Origin: JAGPCK01 sp964535575
Lineage (GTDB): Bacteria > Bacteroidota > Bacteroidia > UKL13-3
NCBI GenBank assembly: GCA_964535575.1
Contig: CAZHTC010000013.1
Span: forward strand, 1-64,000
Length of the DNA stretch: 64,000 bases
Reading direction: 5' to 3'
Part shown: positions 32,863 to 41,285 of the stretch, in pieces
How the letters are laid out: each line of letters starts with the position of its first letter
How positions within the stretch are numbered: the first letter of the stretch is position 1
Program-made: the position numbers and the translations under genes
The notes under the pieces: model-generated
What the model saw: only the letters and a program-made list of their open reading frames with translations
Told to the model about the DNA's origin: nothing
Database searches by the model: none

Positions 32863-34265
32863 TTCCTTTCCAATAAAGCTATATTTTCTACATGGTGCGT
32901 ATGTGGGAACATATCTACCGGCTGCACGTGTGTCACTTCATATTGCTCGTGCATCATAGCAATATCCCGGGCCTGTGTGGCCGGATTACAACTCACATAC
33001 ACCATGCGCTGTGGAGCAATTTCCATTATTTTTTTCACCACATCCTCATGCATTCCGGCACGGGGTGGGTCGCTGATAATTACATCAGGTTTGCCGTGCC
33101 GGGCAATAAACTCATCGTTCAACACATCTTTCATATCTCCGGCAAAAAATTCGGTGTTTTTTATTTGGTTAAGGCCGGCATTTACTTTTGCATCGGCAAT
33201 GGCCTGTTCAATATATTCTATCCCGATTACCTTTTTTGCCCCGGCTGCCACAAACGCGGCAATGGTTCCAACCCCGGTATATAAATCATAAACCAACTCA
33301 TTTCCTGTAAGCCGGGCCAGTTCTCTTGTTTTGCTGTAAAGATTTAGGGTTTGTTGCGAATTGGTTTGGAAAAACGATTTGGGCCCGATCTTAAATTCGA
33401 GATTTTCCAGTTTTTCAATAATATGATCTTTGCCTGCAAACAATTGAATTTCCAAATCACTTATGCTGTCATTTTTTTTGTTGTTAATTACATACATAAG
33501 TGAGGTAATTTGCGGAAACTGCTGCTGTATATGCTGCAAAAGGGCTACTCGGTTCTCTTCGTTTTCACCTGCAAAAGATACTATCACCATTAATTCTCCG
33601 CCCAGTGTATTGCGTATAAAAAGTTGCCTCAGCCAGCCTCCCTGACTGCGAAGGTCAAAAAAGGGCATTTCGTTTTTTACAGCAAAGTTTTTTACGGCTA
33701 TGCGAATGGCATTGGCCGGGTCGGCCTGCAGGTAGCAATGCTCAATATCCAACACTTTATCCCACCGCCCGGGAATGTGAAAACCAAGTCCTGCATGTTC
33801 AGCTTCGTTCAGGTCGTCTTTTGTGTGGAGCGATTGGAGCCATTTTCGGTGGGTAAACGTAAACTCCAGTTTGTTCCGGTAATATTCGGTTTGTTCAGAA
33901 CCTAAAATTGGTTGCAGTGAAGGAAACGGAAATTTACCGATTCGCTGAAAGGCATCGAGCACCTGCTGTTGTTTATACTTTAGCTGGGTGGGATAACCCA
34001 TGTGCTGCCATTTGCATCCTCCGCAGGTTCCAAAGTGGGTGCAAAACGGTTCAATCCGTTCGGGCGATGGCTCTAAAAGCCGCTCAATAATTCCGGTATT
34101 ATAACTTTTTTTTGACCCGGTGATTTTAATATCCGCCATATCGCCCGGCACCGCGAAATCAACCAAAATGACTTTGTTGTTATAACGGGCTATGCTTTTT
34201 CCTTCTGAACCCGCATTTTCAATTTTCAGTGAGGGGATAACCTGGTTGTGACTTTTTCTTCTCAT
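32859..34265 (-). CDS. rlmD: 23S rRNA (uracil-5-)-methyltransferase RlmD
   Basis: From ATG 34265 (MRRKSHNQVIPSLKIENAGSEGKSIARY) the product has ~468 residues. It has an N-terminal TRAM domain, an iron-sulfur cluster motif (CTHFGTCGGCKWQHM plus a later Cys in DIEHCYLQ), and a SAM-dependent methyltransferase domain with YDLYTGVGTIAAFVAAGA, SDPPRAGMHEDVV and the catalytic cysteine in YVSCNPATQARDI. The family methylates uracil 1939 of 23S rRNA or, in relatives, tRNA U54; position specificity is not certain. It heads an ATGA-coupled operon. Its upstream ATG at 34406 would run into the divergent gene. Confidence 0.9.
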   Translation of the reverse strand: MRRKSHNQVIPSLKIENAGSEGKSIARYNNKVILVDFAVPGDMADIKITGSKKSYNTGIIERLLEPSPERIEPFCTHFGTCGGCKWQHMGYPTQLKYKQQQVLDAFQRIGKFPFPSLQPILGSEQTEYYRNKLEFTFTHRKWLQSLHTKDDLNEAEHAGLGFHIPGRWDKVLDIEHCYLQADPANAIRIAVKNFAVKNEMPFFDLRSQGGWLRQLFIRNTLGGELMVIVSFAGENEENRVALLQHIQQQFPQITSLMYVINNKKNDSISDLEIQLFAGKDHIIEKLENLEFKIGPKSFFQTNSQQTLNLYSKTRELARLTGNELVYDLYTGVGTIAAFVAAGAKKVIGIEYIEQAIADAKVNAGLNQIKNTEFFAGDMKDVLNDEFIARHGKPDVIISDPPRAGMHEDVVKKIMEIAPQRMVYVSCNPATQARDIAMMHEQYEVTHVQPVDMFPHTHHVENIALLERK

Positions 34266-34320
34266 AAAACAAGGGTTCGAAAATAGATAAATTCCGGCAT
34301 TTGCTTTAATTCGCAAGGTG

Positions 34321-34965
34321 ATGCGCGGCCAGGTATATTTATTTTTTTTGCTGATGGTGTTGAATGCGCATGCGCAGAATGCCCCTCCAGTTTTTGTTTT
34401 GCCCAACTACAGCGATACCACCCTTGAAGCTGACAGGGATACCTGTATTGATATTGTAATAAATGCGCCCGAGGCAGGAGACTCGGTTATTCTCTGGGGT
34501 GAATCGGAATTGTTTATTGACCGCGACAGTACCGCCTATTTTCTTGAAAAAACCGGAACGGGCACTTTTCAAACGCGTTTATGTTTTCGTAAAGCTTGCC
34601 GCAAAGTGCAGGAAGACCCGTATTTTATTACCATGTTTGCACGCGACAGTTCCTTTGATACCACCATTCATCATGTGCGGGTACGGTTTAAAAACAGTTT
34701 GCAGGAAGAGTTGAGTCAGTTGCCCAATGTATTTACCCCTAATGGGGATGAAGTAAATGAAACCTTTTCGCTTTCGGGGGCCAAAGCCCAGTGTGCAAAC
34801 TTGTTTAATGTATCCATTTACAACCGATGGGGACAGGCGGTATACACCAATAATCGCATTTCCTTTAAGTGGGACGGAGGCAACTGCCCCGATGGAGTAT
34901 ATTATTACGTTATTACCTCAGCTGGTGGAATAAGTGCCCGAGGAATTATTACCTTAATTCGTTGA
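34321..34965 (+). CDS. Secreted protein with T9SS type B (CHU_C) C-terminal domain
   Basis: The 214-residue protein has a signal peptide (MRGQVYLFFLLMVLNAHAQ), a small beta-sandwich region (~20-125) and a gliding-motility-associated C-terminal domain (~130-214). The domain starts LPNVFTPNGDEVNETFS and carries VSIYNRWGQAVY and DGVYYYVI. That domain is the T9SS type B sorting signal, which sends cargo to the surface. The start could also be the GTG at 34318 directly before the ATG. Divergent from rlmD, with 55 bases between starts, and overlapping the thioredoxin gene at its end by 12 bases. Confidence 0.85.
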   Translation: MRGQVYLFFLLMVLNAHAQNAPPVFVLPNYSDTTLEADRDTCIDIVINAPEAGDSVILWGESELFIDRDSTAYFLEKTGTGTFQTRLCFRKACRKVQEDPYFITMFARDSSFDTTIHHVRVRFKNSLQEELSQLPNVFTPNGDEVNETFSLSGAKAQCANLFNVSIYNRWGQAVYTNNRISFKWDGGNCPDGVYYYVITSAGGISARGIITLIR

Positions 34966-35427
34966 AGCGGCTTCGTTTACTATTGAATTAAGCAACTGAT
35001 TAAAGTCTACCGGTTTCATGTAGCCGGGCTGAATTACTAAACGGTTTTTGGTGGTGAGAATAAAATAGGTTGTTGGGTATCCAAGTCGCTGATTATTAGA
35101 AAGCATCATTAATAATTCGGCTCCGCTATAGGTTTGTCCGTTCAATTCATACCGTACATCGGCAATCTCCGGATTAAATTTTATGGGAACAAAATACTTA
35201 TTGATGGTTTTAATCACTTCGGGATCGGTATAGGTGTCTGCGTCCATTTTTTTGCACCAGCCACACCAGGCGGTATAGGTATCAACCAAAACTATTTTTT
35301 TTTCTTTAGTGGCTTTTGGGTAGCCTGAATTCCAGCTCTCCCACTTAATTCCCTCCTCGGCCGGACGCACCACAAAACCCATGAGGGGCATAAGTAGAAG
35401 CGGAAGAAAAAATGTTAAAATTCGCAT
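34954..35427 (-). CDS. Exported thioredoxin-fold protein
   Basis: From ATG 35427 (MRILTFFLPLLLMPLMGFVV) the protein has ~157 residues with a signal peptide or anchor. A thioredoxin domain follows with active site WCGWCKKM, preceded by KKIVLVDTYTA and followed by the cis-proline-type segment LGYPTTYFIL. Two cysteines and one Trp in the pair WCGWC mark it as a thiol-disulfide oxidoreductase of the DsbD-gamma/thioredoxin-like group. It probably works in the periplasm. The start at 35493 is less likely because it adds 22 residues with no signal-like features. Confidence 0.85.
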   Translation of the reverse strand: MRILTFFLPLLLMPLMGFVVRPAEEGIKWESWNSGYPKATKEKKIVLVDTYTAWCGWCKKMDADTYTDPEVIKTINKYFVPIKFNPEIADVRYELNGQTYSGAELLMMLSNNQRLGYPTTYFILTTKNRLVIQPGYMKPVDFNQLLNSIVNEAASTN

Positions 35428-35574
35428 AGAGTCCTTTAAGGTCAAAAACTGTTCCAATGCGCAATATATAAAACTGTACGGACTCAGCGACAAAAAAACA
35501 GCGCTTAACGGAAAAATACTTGCTTACGGGTAAATGTAGTTGCAAAGTTGCTGAAGGTTATTGAATTTGTACGC

Positions 35575-35931
35575 ATGAAAACAATACTCGTTGTAGATGA
35601 CGAAATTATTTTACGCGAATACCTCACGGAATTACTCGAACTGGAAGATTTTAAACCCATAGGTGTTTCATCGGGTGCCGAAGCATTGGCTGAAATAAGC
35701 CGGCAAAAACCGGATATGATTATTTGTGATATGTTTTTGCGAGAGGAAACCGGGCTGGATTTGCTCCATAAATTAAGTACAACCTCAGCAGTTAATATTC
35801 CTTTTGTTTTAATGTCGGCCGAAATAAGCAGCGAGTTGATGGTAACCGGTAAGGCCAATGGTGTTAAAGCGTTTATTAAAAAACCTTATGAAAGTGATTT
35901 GTTACTAAGCACTATCCGTAAATTTCTTTGA
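35575..35931 (+). CDS. CheY-like response regulator
   Basis: The ~118-residue protein from ATG 35575 is a single receiver domain: ILVVDDE with the acidic pair, phospho-acceptor Asp52 in MIICDMFL, and VLMSAE (switch Ser) and KAFIKKPYE (Lys). It has no output domain, so it signals by protein contact. It lies 78 bases before the TPR histidine kinase gene, within the signalling cluster; it may be that kinase's partner. Confidence 0.88.
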   Translation: MKTILVVDDEIILREYLTELLELEDFKPIGVSSGAEALAEISRQKPDMIICDMFLREETGLDLLHKLSTTSAVNIPFVLMSAEISSELMVTGKANGVKAFIKKPYESDLLLSTIRKFL

Positions 35932-36009
35932 CTGTTTTTTAAAAACTGATAGTGGTATTGGGTCCTAAATAGTATATTGGCCTCTCAAATGGGACAATAG
36001 TCGGGCATT

Positions 36010-38004
36010 ATGAACCAACTTATAAAACTGCAAATTTTTTTAGTTCTGTTTTCAGTTACCATCAGCGTTTCGGGGGCTGGTACCGACAGCCTTGAAAAAG
36101 TATTACAATCCCCCCTTCCCGATTCAACACGCATACAAATAATGGGGGATTTGTGTTTTGCCTATCGCGGTACCGATGCGGAAAAAGCCAAACATTTTGG
36201 AACCGAAGCTCTTCAACTTTCGTTGAAAACAAACAACCTGAAAGGAGTTGCACAGTCGTATAACGATTTGGGGATTTTGTTTTTTGATGAGGGTAATTAT
36301 ACCAAAGCAAGCGAGTACTATAATGAATCCTTAAAAATAAGACAGAAGCTCGGAGATGAAAAAGGCATTGCTGCTATTTACAACAAACTTGGAATTTTAC
36401 ACCAAACCAAAGGAGAGTTTAAAGAAGCTCTCAAATACCAGTTTAAGGCCTTAAAAATTTACGAAGCTATTTCGTTTGACTATGGCACCTCCTATTGCCT
36501 TAACAATATTGCCATCATTTATTACAATCTCAACAAATACGATGAGTCGCTTAAGTTCCATAAGCAATCTCTTTTAATTAAGGAAAAAATAAACGACCAG
36601 TCGGGGATCAGCGGTTCACTCAGCAATATCGGCAATATCTATTTCTCGCAGAAGAATTATACTGAAGCCATCACTCATTTTAAAAAGGCCGAGAGGATTC
36701 AAAGAGAAAGAAAAGAACTTTATTACTTAGCCAGCACACTTAATAATTTAGGCTCGTGCTACAAAAGTTTAGAGAATTACAAAGAAGCATTAAAGTACAT
36801 CACCGAGTCGTACACCATCCGCTTAAAACTGAATGATAAGGTTGGCCAAGCCTCCTGCCTTTTGAATACCGCACAAATTCAAATGCATCTCAATCAATTC
36901 GGTCCTGCCATTGAAATGCTGCAAAAAGGACTTGCTATTGCTCTGGAACTCGGGGCAAAAGACGAACTTGAAAATTATTACCAAAACCTGTCGGAAGCTC
37001 ACAAAGCAACCGGAGATCACAAAAACGCACTCGCCTTTTTTAAGTTGAGAAACGCTTACCGCGATTCAATATACAGTGAGGAAAATAACAAGCAGATTGC
37101 TGAAATGCAAACCAAGTACGATACCGAAAAAAAAGAACAGCAAATTGCATTGCTTACACAGGAAAAGAAAATTAACGAAATAGTAAACGAAAGAAAACAC
37201 CATACGCTTTTGTTCAGTTCGGCCGGACTTGGCATTGCCCTAATATTGGTGTGTATCATTTTGTTTATGTACCGGCAAAAAGAAACCGCCAACAAAAGGC
37301 TTATTCAGCTCGACAGAGAGAAAAACGAATTTCTGGGTATTGCAGCTCACGATTTAAAAAATCCTTTGCAAACCATTATAGGGTTTTGCCAGATGCAGGC
37401 CGACTATTTTGATAAACTCTCAAAAGAAAAAATTCTCAAATACTCTCAGAATATTGAAGTCTCTGCCCGCAGAATGATTGAGTTAATTAACAACCTTCTT
37501 GACATCAATGCCATTGAACAAGGGAAAATACGCAGCCATCCCGAATTTTTTGACCTGTATGAACAGGTAACCAAAACACTGTCGAATTTTGAGTATGCAG
37601 CGAACCAGAAAAACATTCAGCTGGTGCTTGATCGCAAAGATTCGTTAACGGTTACCACCGACCGCTATATGGTGTCGCAGGTGTTCGAAAACCTTTTGAG
37701 CAATGCCATTAAATATTCTCCTTCAGATAAGAAAATTTTTGTTGACCTTTTCTCTGACCAACAGACGGCCGGATTCAGCATAAAAGATGAGGGGCCGGGA
37801 ATGAATGAAGAAGACAAGAGAAAAATGTTCGGTAAGTTTACCCGATTAAGTGCCCGGCCTACGGGAGGCGAAAGCAGCAACGGTTTGGGTCTTTCCATTG
37901 TAAAAAAACTATCTGATTTAATAGGAGGTAATATTACCTGTGAATCAGAGCCAGGTGCGGGTTGTTGCTTTATTGTACGATTTCCAATAGCCGCTGAATC
38001 ATGA
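36010..38004 (+). CDS. TPR-repeat sensor histidine kinase
   Basis: The 664-residue protein has a signal peptide (~1-22), about seven tetratricopeptide repeats in the periplasm (~30-350), a coiled-coil stretch (~360-395), a membrane helix (LLFSSAGLGIALILVCIILFMY, ~398-420) and a cytoplasmic kinase. The HisKA domain has His447 in GIAAHDLKNPLQT. The ATPase domain has the N-box NLLSNAIKYSP, DEGPGM (G1) and GLGLSIVKKL (G2). All catalytic motifs are intact. It should phosphorylate a partner regulator. The paralogous pseudokinase starts inside its last four bases (ATGA). Confidence 0.92.
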   Translation: MNQLIKLQIFLVLFSVTISVSGAGTDSLEKVLQSPLPDSTRIQIMGDLCFAYRGTDAEKAKHFGTEALQLSLKTNNLKGVAQSYNDLGILFFDEGNYTKASEYYNESLKIRQKLGDEKGIAAIYNKLGILHQTKGEFKEALKYQFKALKIYEAISFDYGTSYCLNNIAIIYYNLNKYDESLKFHKQSLLIKEKINDQSGISGSLSNIGNIYFSQKNYTEAITHFKKAERIQRERKELYYLASTLNNLGSCYKSLENYKEALKYITESYTIRLKLNDKVGQASCLLNTAQIQMHLNQFGPAIEMLQKGLAIALELGAKDELENYYQNLSEAHKATGDHKNALAFFKLRNAYRDSIYSEENNKQIAEMQTKYDTEKKEQQIALLTQEKKINEIVNERKHHTLLFSSAGLGIALILVCIILFMYRQKETANKRLIQLDREKNEFLGIAAHDLKNPLQTIIGFCQMQADYFDKLSKEKILKYSQNIEVSARRMIELINNLLDINAIEQGKIRSHPEFFDLYEQVTKTLSNFEYAANQKNIQLVLDRKDSLTVTTDRYMVSQVFENLLSNAIKYSPSDKKIFVDLFSDQQTAGFSIKDEGPGMNEEDKRKMFGKFTRLSARPTGGESSNGLGLSIVKKLSDLIGGNITCESEPGAGCCFIVRFPIAAES

Positions 38005-39812
38005 AAAAAACGCTCCTGTTATTTCTGCTTTCCATTTCAATTCTTTCAGCAAGTGCTGTGAGCCGGGAACAACAACGTATTGACAGTCTCGAGGCTTTGC
38101 TTTCGTCAACAACCGACACTACCCGGATGAGTATTTTACTATTGCTTTGCGGTGATTATATGAAAGCAGATCCGGAAAAATTATTAGCCTACGCCACAGA
38201 GCTGACAGAATTGGGCCACACTTCGGGCAACTGGAACTATGAAGCACAGGGTTTGCGTTATAAAGGAATAGGGTTAAAAGAAACGGGGAATTACACTGAA
38301 TCGGGCAATGCGTATTTGCAGGCGCTCAAAATTTTTGAATCGCATCACGACTTATTTGGTATCGCTTCGTGCAATAACAGTCTGGGCGCGCTATATTTCA
38401 ATTTAAATGAACTGGATAAAGCCGAATCATATTACCTCAAATGTATTGAACAGTCAAAAAAGGCCGGCATGGATAAGTATCTTCCTTCGGCCTACAACAA
38501 TTTAGGGGCGGTATATGCGATGCAAAAAAAATACAATCAAGCCCTGATGTATTTTAATGAAGGACTGAAATTGCGTTTAAAGCAAAACGACCTGTATGGT
38601 ATTGCTTCGAGCTACGGAAACCTTGGGCGTATATACACGGTTTTGGGCCGGTTTAAAGAAGCCCTCGAATATCAGAAAAAAAGTCTTTCTATAAGAGAAA
38701 CGCTTAAGGACGAAGAGGGGGTTGCCAATACCCTGAACAATATCGGAGAAGTATTTCTGGATCAGGAAAATTTTAACGAGGCAGTAATCTGGTTTAATAA
38801 AGGACTGGCTGTTGCGCAGCAATTCGGGTATCAGGAATTAATCCGCTCAAGCTACGAGGCGCTTTCCGAATGCTATGAAGGGTTAAAAAATTATGCGGCA
38901 GCACATCAGTATTTAAGTTTGAGTGTGGCCATAAAAGACAGCATGATGAATATTGAGAACCGCAACCATCTGGAGGAGCTGACCACTCAATACGAAACCG
39001 AAAAGAAGGAACAACAAATAAAAATACTGGCTAAAAACAACGAAATAAAAGAAGCAGAAAACAGCAGAAAACAATTATACATTTACCTCATCCTTTCGGG
39101 GTCGGCTGTGGTTGTTATATTGCTTTTTGTTTTAATGCGCATGTATAAACAAAAGGAACTGGCTAATCAGAAACTCAAAAAACTGGATCAGGAAAAAAAC
39201 GAATTTTTAAGTTTGGCCGCTACCGATTTAAAAAATCCACTCTCCACCATTATAGGATATTGCCGTATGCAGGCCGATTATTTTGATAAGCTCCATAAAG
39301 AAAAAATCCTTAAACACTCGGCCAATATTAAATTGGCTGCCACCAAAATGGTAGATCTTATCAGCAATTTGCTTGACGTTAACGCCATTGAACAGGGAAG
39401 AATGAAAAACAATCCGGAACGAATTGATTTGAATAAATTTTTTGACGACCTCTTTAAAGAGTTTGAACAACAAGCCAAAGAAAAAAATATTACTTTTAAA
39501 TTAGATAATGCGGGAGGAAACTACCACGTACATGCCGATCCCAGGTTGCTGACACAGGTAACCGAAAATTTGCTGGCAAATTCTTTAAAAAATACTGCCT
39601 CTAATACGGAAGTGTTTATAAAACTGCTGAGAAAAGGAGATAAAGCAGGATATGAACTGACGGAACCCGTAATCCAAAAAACAACAGGAGAAGATGCTGT
39701 ATTGGGAATGAGCGTTCTTAAACGCATGCTCAACATTATGCAAGCCGAAATTGAAGTGAAAAATGATTCGCTTCATGGCTCGATTGTTACCATTTTATTA
39801 AGTGAAGGATAA
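38001..39812 (+). CDS. TPR-repeat sensor kinase paralogue lacking key catalytic residues
   Basis: This 603-residue protein has the same plan as its upstream neighbour: signal peptide, TPR array (~30-330), a membrane helix (~360-380) and a HisKA-like domain. Close to the neighbour in sequence, it has Thr408 (ACC) where the neighbour has the phosphorylated His447 (AATDLKNPL against AAHDLKNPL). The ATPase part retains NLLANSLKNT but has no DxGxG and no GLGLS motif. It is shorter by 61 residues. It is thus predicted to be kinase-inactive and may sense, scaffold or regulate the active one. Its stop shares a base with the start of the LytS-like gene. Confidence 0.88.
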   Translation: MKKTLLLFLLSISILSASAVSREQQRIDSLEALLSSTTDTTRMSILLLLCGDYMKADPEKLLAYATELTELGHTSGNWNYEAQGLRYKGIGLKETGNYTESGNAYLQALKIFESHHDLFGIASCNNSLGALYFNLNELDKAESYYLKCIEQSKKAGMDKYLPSAYNNLGAVYAMQKKYNQALMYFNEGLKLRLKQNDLYGIASSYGNLGRIYTVLGRFKEALEYQKKSLSIRETLKDEEGVANTLNNIGEVFLDQENFNEAVIWFNKGLAVAQQFGYQELIRSSYEALSECYEGLKNYAAAHQYLSLSVAIKDSMMNIENRNHLEELTTQYETEKKEQQIKILAKNNEIKEAENSRKQLYIYLILSGSAVVVILLFVLMRMYKQKELANQKLKKLDQEKNEFLSLAATDLKNPLSTIIGYCRMQADYFDKLHKEKILKHSANIKLAATKMVDLISNLLDVNAIEQGRMKNNPERIDLNKFFDDLFKEFEQQAKEKNITFKLDNAGGNYHVHADPRLLTQVTENLLANSLKNTASNTEVFIKLLRKGDKAGYELTEPVIQKTTGEDAVLGMSVLKRMLNIMQAEIEVKNDSLHGSIVTILLSEG

Positions 39813-40420
39813 TGAATAAAAGCAAACTTCACCTGCAAGGATTAAAATACCAGCTTAGTTCGCATTTTTTATTCAATGTGCTGAACACGGTGAGGGCTCT
39901 TACCCGAAAAGACACCGAAAAGGCAACAAACATGGTAACTCTTACCAGCGAATACCTGCGCTATGCGCTGCATAAACTCGATCATTTTGAAACTACCCTT
40001 GGTGAAGAAAAAACCGGAATCGGGCTTTTTCTGCACTTGCAGGCATATCGTTTTCATGACAACATCATCATGTCGTGGAATATCCCCGAAAACATTTTGC
40101 AAGCTAAAATTCCTTCCTTTTTATTGCAACCTCTGGTAGAATTGATTTATAAAAGGGCCGCCAAAGATGACGAAGGAAGACAGCAAATAGCGCTTGAAGC
40201 AATTGTTGAGAAGGAAATGCTGATTCTGTCAGTTTCCTGCCCTAAATGCCTTCCCGACAAAGAAGCATCGGGTGCCTTTGTTCCTAAAAGTGATGTGGAG
40301 GAAGGGGTGGAACAGGTGCACATTTTGCTAAAGGAACTATACGGAGACATGGGTGTTTTAGAATTTACCGAAAACGGAAACGGAAAAAAAATTGAACTGC
40401 AAATTCCATACGAAATATGA
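39812..40420 (+). CDS. Soluble LytS-like histidine-kinase-family protein, degenerate
   Basis: The 202-residue protein contains the His_kinase (PF06580) pattern of LytS-type kinases. LKYQLSSHFLFNVLNTVRAL carries the expected His18 in HFLFN, followed by a helix bundle and SFLLQPLVEL. The Asn of the usual QPLVENA motif is replaced by Leu111, and no DNGxG loop is visible, so ATP use is doubtful. There is no transmembrane segment, unlike typical LytS. It might relay phosphate or bridge between the kinases and the LytTR regulator encoded immediately after (4-base overlap). Confidence 0.78.
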   Translation: MNKSKLHLQGLKYQLSSHFLFNVLNTVRALTRKDTEKATNMVTLTSEYLRYALHKLDHFETTLGEEKTGIGLFLHLQAYRFHDNIIMSWNIPENILQAKIPSFLLQPLVELIYKRAAKDDEGRQQIALEAIVEKEMLILSVSCPKCLPDKEASGAFVPKSDVEEGVEQVHILLKELYGDMGVLEFTENGNGKKIELQIPYEI

Positions 40421-41154
40421 AATCAAAACTGAAGGCGATAATTGTAGATGACGAACCATATGCGCGTGCCGAGCTGGCCGAATTACTTGCCCCCCACGGT
40501 CAGGTTGAATTAACAGGCGAAGCCGGTTCACTCACCGAAGCGGTAGAACTGATTGAAGAGAATAAACCCGATGTGGTTTTTCTGGATATTGAGATGAATG
40601 GCGAAAATGGTTTTGAATTACTCAACCTGTGCGATATTGAATTTAAAACTGTTTTTGTTACCGCTTATAATCAATATGCCATTAGGGCATTTGAAGTAAA
40701 CGCTATCGACTACCTCCTTAAACCGGTGAATGCGCAGCGACTTGCTCAAACACTGAAAAAATTAAGCGATCAGGTAAGTGCCGAGCATGAAGCAGCAAAC
40801 GAATTGCCTAAGCTTACTGCCGATGACCGACTGTTAATTACCCTGAGTCGTAAAATGAACTTTATAAAAATCTGTGATATTAAATACATTCTGGCAGCCG
40901 GGGACTATTCTGAGCTCGTTACCGTAAACAACGATCATGCTTTGGTACAGCGTAAAATGCGTGAATGGGAAGTTCAGTTGCCCGAAAAAAACTTCCAGCG
41001 TATTCACCGCACCACCATTATCAACCTCGATTTTGTAGAAAAAATAGAACGATACGGAAAGGAAAATGCCATTGTATTTATGAAGGGGGTTGAAAAACAT
41101 CTTGACATCAGTAAAAATTACCTTTCCGAATTAAAAAACAGATTTAAGGTATAG
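40417..41154 (+). CDS. LytTR-family response regulator
   Basis: The 245-residue protein has an N-terminal receiver domain (IIVDDEPYAR, phospho-acceptor Asp57 in VVFLDIEMNGENG, FVTAYNQYAIRAFEVNAIDYLLKPV) and a C-terminal LytTR DNA-binding domain (~140-243, with IKICDIKYILAAGDYSELVTV and FQRIHRTTIINLDFVEKI). It is the output of the signalling operon and probably regulates genes nearby or elsewhere by binding paired 9-bp repeats. Its start overlaps the LytS-like gene by four bases. The giant repeat protein gene begins 132 bases downstream. Confidence 0.92.
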   Translation: MKSKLKAIIVDDEPYARAELAELLAPHGQVELTGEAGSLTEAVELIEENKPDVVFLDIEMNGENGFELLNLCDIEFKTVFVTAYNQYAIRAFEVNAIDYLLKPVNAQRLAQTLKKLSDQVSAEHEAANELPKLTADDRLLITLSRKMNFIKICDIKYILAAGDYSELVTVNNDHALVQRKMREWEVQLPEKNFQRIHRTTIINLDFVEKIERYGKENAIVFMKGVEKHLDISKNYLSELKNRFKV

Positions 41155-41285
41155 TTATAACCCCCACTCCCTGCTATGGCGGGATTCACCGATTCATTTC
41201 GCTACTGGGCGAAAATGATGAATAGTTGCTGATTTTGTTAAATACTTTTGATTACTGTTATTCTGCAAAATCAAAACTCTACAAT

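Noticed and set aside
41171..41221. Hairpin after the LytTR gene as a terminator
   Set aside because: The stem is imperfect with bulges and no T-tract follows.
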